The notes beneath the pieces are model-generated. The model had not been told where the DNA came from and ran no database searches. It saw only the letters and a program-made list of their open reading frames with translations. 64,000 nucleotides of DNA from Sphingobacterium sp. UT-1RO-CII-1 (GTDB lineage Bacteria; Bacteroidota; Bacteroidia; Sphingobacteriales; Sphingobacteriaceae): NCBI RefSeq assembly GCF_026711005.1, contig NZ_JAPPVJ010000001.1, forward strand, positions 310,001 to 374,000, written 5' to 3'. How positions within the stretch are numbered: the stretch's first letter is position 1; every line of letters starts with the position of its first letter. The position numbers and the translations under genes are program-made. This document shows positions 56,465 to 64,000 of the stretch, piece after piece.

Positions 56465-56491
56465 AGAGCAATAATAAATTATTATTGCTCT
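56465..56491 (+). terminator. Hairpin after the orphan peptide tail
   Basis: AGAGCAATAAT and ATTATTGCTCT form an 11-bp stem with a 5-nt loop. It occupies the position of the post-peptide hairpins of intact modules. Confidence 0.55.
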
Positions 56492-56568
56492 CTTAGCTAC
56501 AAGTTAGATCCTTAAAAAATGTAGAAATTTATATTTATTATAAATATTTAAAACTGTAAAATTCATAT

Positions 56569-57639
56569 ATGTCACTTCCATACAAAACCCTGATGAAGTC
56601 TTCTCTATTACTTTTAGTCATACTATTTTTTATTTGTTGCAAGAAAAACACAGAACAGAAACAGACAATAATTCTTCTCGACGATATTATTGAGATGGAA
56701 GAAAAAAACTTAAAAGAAAGCTCAATTGAACCTAGCTGTTACTCACAAATAGGTTTAATAGGCGACTCGATTCTAGTACTTAATGACATGTGTAATGTCA
56801 ATGAATATTTTTTTCAATTCTATAATTCATCGGATTTTAAAACACTTCTTTCCTTTGGAAAAATTGGGCCAGCCCCAAATGAGTTCGGAAGTATTCCTTT
56901 TCTAACAAAAACAGATCGTGTAAACTTTTTCGTTTCCGAACCACATGGTGTTTTGAAAGAATTTCAGTGGAAAAATAACAACCTTACCTACAAAGACAAA
57001 GGTCTTTTACCCGGTGCAGGTGCTCGCGATATTGTATTAAGTGCAGATAAAATATATGGGAAAAACACTACAGAAGGTAAGGGCATGATTTTCATACAAG
57101 ACACGTCTACTAATGAAATTTCACAATGGATAAACTTCCCCACAGATATCACTTTATCTCCCCTAGAAAAAGAACATCGCCAACTTTTAGGAGATAATTA
57201 TTTTGCAGTAAACTCTTCTAAAAAACGTATAATATCTGGTATGAGACATTTTAATAGAATACAAGTATTAGATCTAAATGGAGAAGTAATACAAAATATA
57301 CAAGTTGGTAAAGAGCCTATAAAAACAAAGGTAATAGACCCAGAAACTAATTTTATTTCAGAAGATGCTCCTATATACATAAATGGTATCGCCTCGACTG
57401 AGAAATATATCTATCTACTCTACTACGGTAAGACCTTTAACGAAATGGATAGTGAAGAAGGTAAAGCAAAATCCATGATTTTAATTATCGACTGGGAAGG
57501 AATTCATGAGAAAACACTAGCTATAAATGGTAAAGTTGAGGCAATCTCAGCTTCTAATGACGATCGATCGGTCTTTCTAGCACTTAAAGATAACAAAGAA
57601 GGACTGAGCCGTATTGTAAAATATACTGTCGGTAAATAA
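56569..57639 (+). CDS. Six-bladed beta-propeller lipoprotein 8
   Basis: The 356-residue product has a lipoprotein-type signal (LLLLVILFFICC) and an altered hallmark GKIGPAPNEFGSIPFLTK. The blades include RIISGMRHFNRIQVLDLNGEVI and the C-terminal MILIIDWEGIHEKTLAINGKVEAIS. A second start at the ATG 12 bp downstream, or at MKSS (27 bp downstream), is possible and would give a shorter n-region. It is the last intact propeller and follows the orphan peptide tail of module F. Confidence 0.75.
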   Translation: MSLPYKTLMKSSLLLLVILFFICCKKNTEQKQTIILLDDIIEMEEKNLKESSIEPSCYSQIGLIGDSILVLNDMCNVNEYFFQFYNSSDFKTLLSFGKIGPAPNEFGSIPFLTKTDRVNFFVSEPHGVLKEFQWKNNNLTYKDKGLLPGAGARDIVLSADKIYGKNTTEGKGMIFIQDTSTNEISQWINFPTDITLSPLEKEHRQLLGDNYFAVNSSKKRIISGMRHFNRIQVLDLNGEVIQNIQVGKEPIKTKVIDPETNFISEDAPIYINGIASTEKYIYLLYYGKTFNEMDSEEGKAKSMILIIDWEGIHEKTLAINGKVEAISASNDDRSVFLALKDNKEGLSRIVKYTVGK

Positions 57640-57658
57640 AAAAGTACCGAACTACTAA

Positions 57659-57680
57659 TTTGGAGTGCTAAGCTCCAATA
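57659..57680 (+). terminator. Hairpin after propeller 8
   Basis: TTGGAG and CTCCAA form a short stem about 20 nt after the stop codon; the following sequence is only partly T-rich. Confidence 0.4.
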
Positions 57681-57925
57681 TGCTATTTTATAAATTAAAA
57701 CTTAACAAATAAGAAGAAAGGTGCATACGCAACTACCATGCAACAGAGGCTACACAAACACGTATGACCGAGCTGCAGCATGAACACCTATTTAAAACAA
57801 AAGTTTGTTCATAAAACACTTTCGGTATTCCATATGACCATTCAACAAAACGTACCCTGCTCACGAACTCACTAAGTAAATACACAAATGAATAGACACT
57901 AACTGCAAAAATAGATTACACTTTT

Positions 57926-58171
57926 ATGAAAACAAACATTCCAAAAGCCGTATTGATTGTTACTGTTTCTAACTTTAGTTAGCCCCTGCTTTACTAAAAG
58001 CTGGTATACGATTGGGACGGAAAACAGATTGCTTTGCTAAACACCGATAAAAAAGTAAGATCCATAGCTTACGATGAATACACGGATATCCTATACTTTA
58101 TAGGGTATGATGACAGCAAGCATGAATATACTATCGACTACTTGAAGAATATAGGCAGCTACATTAAATAA
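57926..58171 (+). pseudogene. Internally deleted propeller lipoprotein gene
   Basis: An ATG at 57926 opens a signal-like start (MKTNIPKAVLIVTVSNFS) that soon hits a stop. From 57998 a frame reads LVYDWDGKQIALLNTDKKVR, later IAYDEYTDILYFIGYDD, to a stop at 58169-58171. The latter is the last blade of a propeller lipoprotein. The middle 250 or so residues are missing, so this is a deletion relic, the ninth propeller of the locus. Confidence 0.7.
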
Positions 58172-58608
58172 AGCATTTAAATGTATATCAAAAAAATAAA
58201 ACCTACAATAGAGCAATGTGTTTCAACAGTAAAGCCGAAGTAAACATTGATATATAAAGAGCTTATACTGCTGGACGCTAATAAACCCGTGACGACTGGG
58301 CCTACCGTCGTCACGGTTACCAATAACACCTCGCAAAAAACAGAAACTTTAGTCACCCTTCACTCTAGCCGCTGCCACCTTTCTCTGTTACTTCTACTTT
58401 TTTAGGCACAGCCTTGTGCCATAAAACAAAGAGGATATGTAAAGAGCAGAAGTAAAAGAGTGATGTATTTATAAGCACTGCGGCGGTAGACTATTATTTC
58501 ATAGGTAACAGTATGCAACTCATAGACCGATCCGTAGCATGAGCCTGTCAATATTAGCTATTTTATAAAAAACCAAAAAAACAATAAACCACAATAAAAA
58601 AAACGAAA
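58172..58608. other. Non-coding stretch with two hairpins before the signal peptidase operon
   Basis: No gene is seen. CCGTGACGAC/GTCGTCACGG at 58287-58316 is a strong 10-bp stem with a 10-nt loop. GGCAC/GTGCC at 58405-58420, flanked by TTTT and AAAA, is a second, terminator-like stem. Both could insulate the next operon from the array. Confidence 0.5.
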
Positions 58609-58628
58609 GAATTGAGTAAGAATTGAGC
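58609..58628 (+). promoter_or_regulatory. Operator-like direct repeat before the signal peptidase operon
   Basis: GAATTGAG occurs at 58609-58616 and at 58620-58627, a perfect 8-bp repeat on an 11-bp period, 60 nt before the ATG. It matches the core of the repeats at 42279-42297 and in modules C, E and F, linking this operon to the peptide regulon. Confidence 0.65.
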
Positions 58629-58687
58629 TTGCTAAGAACTCGTAAAACGACAAATATTTTGCTTTATTTGAAAAAACCATAAAACCC

Positions 58688-59410
58688 ATGCTTAAATATC
58701 AGAAAGATATAATACAAATGATTACAATAATCGCTAGTACCATTACAGTAGTAATATGTGTACGTATTTTTCTGATAGCCTCATTCCGGATCCCCTCTCC
58801 TTCAATGCAGCCCACACTACAACCAGGGGATTTTATTCTAACAAATAAACTCATTCCTGGCCCAAGGATGGACTGGCTTTACTTATTCGGAAAAAAAGAA
58901 TACAAACGGGTGAAAGGTGTAAGGGAAATAAAAAGAGACGATATACTCGTTTTCAACCCGCCCTACCACATATCAGACGTGTTAGATAAAAATTTAGATA
59001 TATACTACGTAAAACGCTGCTTTGGTATACCCGGCGACAGCCTCTACTTGGATCAGTACGGCAGCTTTCATCTGCTAGAAAAAAACAGCCCTGCTGCGCA
59101 AAAAAACGCACTATATATTCCCAAAAAGGGAGATGAAATACAATTGGACTCGATAAATTTTCAGCACTATAAAAATATAATAGCCTATGAAACTAACGCT
59201 GAACATACCATAAAAGAAAAAAACAAATATCGATTTCAATACAACTATTATATAGTGACGGGAGATAATCCTTCAAACTCTGAAGACTCACGTTTCTGGG
59301 GCTTACTACCAGAAACTCATATTGTAGGAAAAGCCTCATATATATGGCGGTCTGTAGACCCTGATACTAAAAAAATACGATGGAGTCGATTTTTAAAACC
59401 ACTAAGCTAA
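58688..59410 (+). CDS. lepB: Signal peptidase I, short form
   Basis: The 240-residue enzyme has one N-terminal membrane anchor (about 10-32), the catalytic Ser39 in RIPSPSMQPTL, the general-base Lys109 in YYVKRCFGIPGDS, and the GDNPSNSEDSRFWGLLP box near the end. It cuts secretory signal peptides after A-x-A on the periplasmic side. Housekeeping LepB of Sphingobacteria is usually much longer, so this looks like a second, dedicated copy. It opens an operon with the ligase-like gene 2 bp behind, and shares its upstream operator with the peptide modules. NVEALA ends in A-L-A, a fitting substrate site (inference). Confidence 0.9.
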   Translation: MLKYQKDIIQMITIIASTITVVICVRIFLIASFRIPSPSMQPTLQPGDFILTNKLIPGPRMDWLYLFGKKEYKRVKGVREIKRDDILVFNPPYHISDVLDKNLDIYYVKRCFGIPGDSLYLDQYGSFHLLEKNSPAAQKNALYIPKKGDEIQLDSINFQHYKNIIAYETNAEHTIKEKNKYRFQYNYYIVTGDNPSNSEDSRFWGLLPETHIVGKASYIWRSVDPDTKKIRWSRFLKPLS

Positions 59411-59412
59411 CG

Positions 59413-61290
59413 ATGATAAATTTTAGAAAGAAAACAGTTGAATATTTATACCTATTACCATTTATAGCACTATTTGCAGGCGTATTGGTTGTAGACAATG
59501 CGTTCGACCTAAATTTAGGCGTAGCAAAAGCCTATTGGTTTTATATAGCAATGGGCCCTGTGATTTTTGCTACTGCTGTGCTATTTATAAAAAATCGTCG
59601 AAACCTTCTGTACACCCCTATTGATCTGTGGATACCTATTTTTGTATTCCTGACAGGAGCTATATCCTCCATGGTACTCCCCACATGGCAAATGAAGACA
59701 CTAACTTTTACACTATTAGCTGTACTATACTTCTGTCTCCGCATTATGATAATACAACAGCAAAATAGTGTTGCTATTCTTTTTATTATAATAATAGCAA
59801 CAGGATTAATAGAAGCAGGATGGGGGCTATTGCAGCTATACGGCAAAACAAAATCACAACATAATTTATTTCTAACAACAGGCTCCTTTTTTAACCCTGG
59901 ACCCTATGCAGGCTACCTAGCAGTAATAGCTCCTATCGCTTTATACTATGTACTACGGGACCAAAGGATAATAAGTAACAAGTTCCACCCTAAAAAAACT
60001 GTTTTTTATATGCGCTGCGCCTTAGCAGCCGTAACTCTTGCCTGCATCGTTATAGTACTTCCAGCAACGATGAGTAGAGCGGCATGGTTGGCAGCAGGAA
60101 TAGGCTGCAGCACTGTATACATACTATATGTATTGAAAAACAAAACCATACAATGGAAAAAACACCATAAAAAAATTATCCTATATACTTCACTTGCATT
60201 TCTGTTTCTAGGAAGCTCACTAAGTGTTCTATATAATTTAAAGAAAGATTCCGCTGATGGGCGGCTACTCATATGGAAGGTGGCAAAAGATATTCCAAAA
60301 GACCACCCCCTAGGTACAGGTATAGGTGGTTTCAGTAGTGCATACGGCGAAGCACAAGCAAGCTACTTAAGTTCAGGCAAAGCCACAACTGCGGAAAAAT
60401 ATCTCGCTGGCGAACCCATATATGCTTTTAATGACTTTCTTCAATTATATATAGAATTTGGTCCATTTTTTTTCTTCACAGCTATGGCTATAATAACTCA
60501 TGCATTGTACATAGGCGTACGACGCAAAAAAATTGCAGCTGTAGGCGGTCTTTTAGCTCTTTTAACATTTGCCAGTACATCCTATCCTTTTAGTCTAATA
60601 CCCTTTCTAATCATATTTACATTTTTAATTTCTGCCTGTGTATCCAAACAGCATATCATGGTCGATTGGCCTGCCGAAAAATCACCCTACACTTTAGCAC
60701 TCAGAGTACGCTGTAATAATATTTGGATAATAACAACATTATCAATCTCTGCACTAATTTATACATATGCAATAGCTAGCAGACTTCCTGTATACAAAGC
60801 TTATAAAGCATGGAGCAATATAAACCGTTTGTATCAGGTTGGTGCCTATAACAAGGTGGTTGAAGCAGGCGAAAAAATAGTGCGATACTTACCCACAGAA
60901 ACTGCTGTACAGTTTGAATATGGAAGAGCGCTCCACAAAACACAGCAATATCACGAAAGCAACAATATACTTCATAAAGCTGCATCAACAAGCAGCGACC
61001 CCATGATACATGTTATGATCGCAAGCAACTACGTAGCCTTAAACTTGATGCAATCAGCAGAGCATAATTTTAATAACGCAATTATGCGCACACCATATAG
61101 GCTATACCCACATTACCTATGGGCAAATGCATATTTTGAAAGAGAACAATGGGACTTGGCGCACGAGCAGGCTAGTGAAGTATTACGTAAAAAACCAAAA
61201 ATAGAATCGCCGGCTACACAAGAAATGAAAGAAAAAATGAAAACTATGATTGACACAATAAAAATAAAAAAAGCACAGAAGCAGTCATGA
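59413..61290 (+). CDS. O-antigen ligase-like polytopic membrane protein with TPR-like tail
   Basis: The 625-residue protein has about 11-12 membrane segments to about residue 470. These include TTGSFFNPGPYAGYLAVIAP, LPATMSRAAWLAAGIG and the loop DHPLGTGIGGFSSAYGEAQA, all hallmarks of the WaaL/Wzy_C ligase family of Bacteroidota. A C-terminal soluble part (about 480-625) has TPR-like helices (YNKVVEAGEKIVRYLPTETAVQFEYG). Such proteins join lipid-linked glycans to an acceptor, but no glycan genes are nearby. The ATG at 59413 is chosen since it follows the lepB stop codon by 2 bp; an ATG at 59380 lies inside lepB. Confidence 0.82.
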   Translation: MINFRKKTVEYLYLLPFIALFAGVLVVDNAFDLNLGVAKAYWFYIAMGPVIFATAVLFIKNRRNLLYTPIDLWIPIFVFLTGAISSMVLPTWQMKTLTFTLLAVLYFCLRIMIIQQQNSVAILFIIIIATGLIEAGWGLLQLYGKTKSQHNLFLTTGSFFNPGPYAGYLAVIAPIALYYVLRDQRIISNKFHPKKTVFYMRCALAAVTLACIVIVLPATMSRAAWLAAGIGCSTVYILYVLKNKTIQWKKHHKKIILYTSLAFLFLGSSLSVLYNLKKDSADGRLLIWKVAKDIPKDHPLGTGIGGFSSAYGEAQASYLSSGKATTAEKYLAGEPIYAFNDFLQLYIEFGPFFFFTAMAIITHALYIGVRRKKIAAVGGLLALLTFASTSYPFSLIPFLIIFTFLISACVSKQHIMVDWPAEKSPYTLALRVRCNNIWIITTLSISALIYTYAIASRLPVYKAYKAWSNINRLYQVGAYNKVVEAGEKIVRYLPTETAVQFEYGRALHKTQQYHESNNILHKAASTSSDPMIHVMIASNYVALNLMQSAEHNFNNAIMRTPYRLYPHYLWANAYFEREQWDLAHEQASEVLRKKPKIESPATQEMKEKMKTMIDTIKIKKAQKQS

Positions 61291-62378
61291 TACTACGAAA
61301 AAGCTATAAAAAACATTGGACCTGCGCAGCTATTCTTATGCTGCTCATAGCTGCCTGTCAAAGCACGCATAAAGAACAGGAAGAAGAAGAGACACATGTG
61401 CAAACAATTTTACCAGAAAATGAAAAACAGGTAAAGACAACGGTGCTAAAAAATGAAGCGTTCAGTCATGAACTGGTATCCAACGGAACAATTGGTGCTC
61501 AACAAAAAGCAGACCTATATTTTGAATCGCCAGATATTCTAGAAGCAATTTATGTGAAAAATGGGCAACAAGTAGTAAAAGGCCAAAAAATAGCCATGCT
61601 AACACAGTTTAAACTACAGAGTGCATTACGTCAAGCCTTTGATAACGTAGAAAAAGCAAAACTAGAATTACAAGATGTACTTATAAGTCAAGGTTATGTC
61701 TTGAGAGATTCTTTAAAAATTCCACCGGAGACACTACGTATTGCAAAAATAAAAAGCAACTACGAAAATAGCCTGATACAACTTGAAATGGCTGAATTTA
61801 ATCTGAAAAACTCGGTGCTATACGCACCGCACGATGGTGTCATAGCCAACTTGTTTGTCAAAACGTATAATATGCCAACAAGTGGTCAACCTTTTTGTAC
61901 ACTTATAGGAACTCATAGCTTAGACACTGACTTTCTAGTATTGGAAAGTGAGCTTCCCTTTGTACGCCCAGGAGACAACGTTGAGATAACTCCCTTTTCT
62001 CTAAATATAAATTTTGTAGGAAAAATTATAGAAATAAACCCCGTAGTAGATGAACAAGGCATGGTGAAGGTCAAAGCTAGAATACAAAACCCCAGCAACC
62101 ATCTATATGAAGGAATGAATGTAAAGGTGCGTGTCAAACATGAAGCCGGAAATCAGCTTGTAGTTCCAAAATCTGCTGTAGTACTGAGAAGCAATAAAAA
62201 AGTAGTGTTTACCGCAAAAGCAGGAAAGGCACTATGGAACTATGTAGAAACAGGCCATGAAAACTCTACTAGTTACACCATAACTGAGGGTTTAAAAGCA
62301 GGTGACTCGGTGATATATACAGGAAATATAAACCTCGCACACGAGGCTCCTGTCGTAGTAATAAACGATATAAAATAA
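61287..62378 (+). CDS. HlyD/AcrA-type periplasmic adaptor lipoprotein
   Basis: The 363-residue protein has a lipoprotein signal (MLLIAAC), a biotinyl-lipoyl-like half motif (YFESPDILEAIYVKNGQQVVKGQKIAML), a helical hairpin (about 95-155), the return half (LKNSVLYAPHDGVIANLFV), and the beta-barrel and membrane-proximal domains (GDNVEITPF, NQLVVPKSAVVLR). It connects an inner-membrane pump with an outer-membrane channel. Its ATG overlaps the ligase stop codon (ATGA), and the RND gene starts 12 bp after it, so the three form one translated unit. Confidence 0.9.
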   Translation: MILRKSYKKHWTCAAILMLLIAACQSTHKEQEEEETHVQTILPENEKQVKTTVLKNEAFSHELVSNGTIGAQQKADLYFESPDILEAIYVKNGQQVVKGQKIAMLTQFKLQSALRQAFDNVEKAKLELQDVLISQGYVLRDSLKIPPETLRIAKIKSNYENSLIQLEMAEFNLKNSVLYAPHDGVIANLFVKTYNMPTSGQPFCTLIGTHSLDTDFLVLESELPFVRPGDNVEITPFSLNINFVGKIIEINPVVDEQGMVKVKARIQNPSNHLYEGMNVKVRVKHEAGNQLVVPKSAVVLRSNKKVVFTAKAGKALWNYVETGHENSTSYTITEGLKAGDSVIYTGNINLAHEAPVVVINDIK

Positions 62379-62390
62379 AGTATCTAATTG

Positions 62391-64000
62391 ATGATAAGGT
62401 TCCTTGTTCAGCGGCCGACCGCCGTTTTGGTGAGTTTTTTAGGCATATTTATAATAGGCATTATTACCTATTTGAATATTCCAATTTCATTGCTACCTCA
62501 TATTCCCATTCCCGAAATAACGGTACAGATTGAAGGCAAAAACAAAGCCGCACGTGATTTGGAAGCCACCGTCGTGGCTCCAGTAAGACAACAATTGATA
62601 CAAATTAACAACTTGCAGGACATACAAAGCGAAGCAAGAGACGGAAGCGCAGTAATAAGATTGCACTTTAATTATGGCGTAAATACAGATCTGGCATTTA
62701 TCGAAGTAAACGAAAGAATCGATGCAGCAATGAACTATTTACCAAAAGAAATAGCTCGTCCATATGTAGTAAAGGCTAATGCCAGTGATATACCGGTATT
62801 TTACATGCACCTCACCTTAAAAAACGATCAAGCTTTCGGAGAAAACCCTATTGATGCATTCCTGGAGTTAAGCGAGCTCGCAGAAAACGTAATACGAAAA
62901 CGTATAGAACAACTCCCCGCTGTAGCTATGGTTGATATGACTGGAACGATGCGTAAACGCATTCAGATGATTCCTAAAGAAGACATCTTGCAAGCAACAG
63001 GAATAACAGTAGATGACATCAAAACGACGCTTGAAAACAACAATATAGAACCCGGCAGCATGCAGGTAACCGAGGGTCATTATGCATACAATATAGGCTT
63101 CTCAGCCGTAGTGCGCACAATAGAAGATGTTAAAGATGTTTATATCAAAAAAAACAACAGGATCTTCCAACTTAAAGACATTGCAGACATAAAGCTTGTA
63201 GACGAAACACACGAAGGCTTATCCATATATGAAGGAAAAAGAGCGATAACTATGGCAGTGATCAAAAGAGCTGACGAACACATGTCTCAACTGCAGGAGG
63301 AATTAGATCGCAGCATCAGCCACCTACAAGACTTATACCCTAGCGTAAGTTTTTCAAAGTCGCAAAATCAAACAGAGCTTTTGGAATATACAATAGGCAA
63401 TTTAAAAGAAAACCTAATAATAGCTTTTGTTTTCGTATGCCTGGTTTCTGCCTTTTTCATGCACGATATAAAGTCGCCGCTTATCATAGGTATAACGATG
63501 TTTGTATCACTCATTAGCAGTCTATTATTTTTTTATGTTTTTAAAATATCACTCAATATCGTATCACTCACGGGCCTCGTACTAGCCTTAGGCATGATGA
63601 TAGATAATTCTATAATAGTAACTGATAATATAGGGCAGTATCGTAAAAAAGGACATGACTTAGAAACGTCTTGTGTGATGGGTACTAATGAAGTAATTGT
63701 GCCAATGCTAAGCTCATCCTTAACAACCATATCTGTCTTCGTGCCTTTGATCTTTATGAGCGGTATTGGTGGTGCTATATTTTTCGATCAGGCCTTCTCT
63801 ATAACTATTGGCTTATTGGTTTCGTACTTAACAGGCATTATTCTGCTACCAGTTCTCTACCGCGTGATTTATAATATAAAAATAAAAACAAGAGTAACAA
63901 ACAGAGTAAATAACTACTTAAAAGGCAAAAAAAACGCCACAACACAAAACTCCTGGCTGGAAAAGCAATACCATAAAATAACGGACAGCATATTCGCACA
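62391..64000 (+). CDS. RND family efflux permease, cut by the window end
   Basis: The frame opens at the ATG at 62391 (MIRFLVQRPTAVLVSFLGIF) and stays open for 536 codons to the edge; RND pumps have about 1,000-1,050 residues. The first membrane helix, the porter domain (ARPYVVKANASDIPVFYMHL), and membrane helices 2-6 are present. Helix 4 has GLVLALGMMIDNSIIVTDNI, with the conserved Asp of proton-driven members. The substrate is open: with the adaptor it may export drugs, lipids or, in this context, peptides. An outer-membrane TolC-like gene would be expected beyond the window. Confidence 0.9.
   Translation, partial: MIRFLVQRPTAVLVSFLGIFIIGIITYLNIPISLLPHIPIPEITVQIEGKNKAARDLEATVVAPVRQQLIQINNLQDIQSEARDGSAVIRLHFNYGVNTDLAFIEVNERIDAAMNYLPKEIARPYVVKANASDIPVFYMHLTLKNDQAFGENPIDAFLELSELAENVIRKRIEQLPAVAMVDMTGTMRKRIQMIPKEDILQATGITVDDIKTTLENNNIEPGSMQVTEGHYAYNIGFSAVVRTIEDVKDVYIKKNNRIFQLKDIADIKLVDETHEGLSIYEGKRAITMAVIKRADEHMSQLQEELDRSISHLQDLYPSVSFSKSQNQTELLEYTIGNLKENLIIAFVFVCLVSAFFMHDIKSPLIIGITMFVSLISSLLFFYVFKISLNIVSLTGLVLALGMMIDNSIIVTDNIGQYRKKGHDLETSCVMGTNEVIVPMLSSSLTTISVFVPLIFMSGIGGAIFFDQAFSITIGLLVSYLTGIILLPVLYRVIYNIKIKTRVTNRVNNYLKGKKNATTQNSWLEKQYHKITDSIFA

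Noticed and set aside
58287..58316. Strong hairpin as a tRNA or small-RNA gene
   Set aside because: No cloverleaf or promoter box could be assigned; only a simple stem-loop is supported.
42300..58687. Array as a mobile element or CRISPR-like repeat system
   Set aside because: The repeats are long leaders with genes, not short spaced repeats. No transposase, integrase, tRNA end or inverted terminal repeats are visible at the borders.

Overview
The window is a chromosomal stretch from a Bacteroidota bacterium, most likely of the Sphingobacteriaceae. The evidence is a SusC/SusD pair, a 2,342-residue SprA (type IX secretion), Bacteroidota-type -7 promoter boxes (TAnnTTTG), a bifunctional hisB and hisIE, and families almost confined to this phylum (NVEALA peptides, BF3164-like six-bladed propeller lipoproteins). 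I saw no rRNA, tRNA, CRISPR array, integrase or insertion sequence.

Layout. 1-2.5 kb: pnp (its 3' end lies outside the window) and rpsO. 2.6-12.7 kb: a glycan-use locus with an HGSNAT-like membrane acyltransferase, a ROK regulator, SusC, SusD, a GH29 alpha-L-fucosidase and a secreted sugar-isomerase-like TIM barrel. 13-20 kb: sprA. 20-30.5 kb: ruvA, malic enzyme, PBP4, Xaa-Pro aminopeptidase, a galM-GH2 pair and fRMsr. 30.5-36.5 kb: a WD40 protein and a histidine operon hisC-B-H-A-F-IE (minus strand) without hisG or hisD. 36.7-40 kb: rnz, a STAS protein, purC and phoH. 40.2-42.2 kb: a histidine kinase and OmpR-type response regulator. 42.4 kb to the end: a large A/T-rich accessory locus on the plus strand, divergent from the two-component system.

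The accessory locus is the notable part. It repeats a module: direct-repeat operator, conserved leader of about 230-400 bp, small secreted NVEALA precursor, hairpin, six-bladed propeller lipoprotein. There are six clear precursor genes, one degenerate one, and one possible relic tail. Five precursors have a nearly invariant 42-residue leader ending in NVEALA or NVEAIA. The segments after it are unrelated and cysteine-rich, mostly with 4 or 6 cysteines. Eight intact propeller lipoproteins and three propeller fragments show birth-and-death duplication. The array is followed by an operon of a short signal peptidase I, an O-antigen-ligase-like polytopic protein with a TPR-like tail, a HlyD-type lipoprotein adaptor and an RND permease (cut by the window end).

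The same 11-bp-period direct repeat (GAATTGAG core) lies between the two-component system and the first precursor, upstream of most later modules, and upstream of the signal peptidase operon. I infer one regulon: the two-component system controls a family of variable, probably disulfide-bonded exported peptides with partner surface lipoproteins and a dedicated processing and export operon. The biological role (toxin, signal, surface ligand) cannot be read from the sequence.
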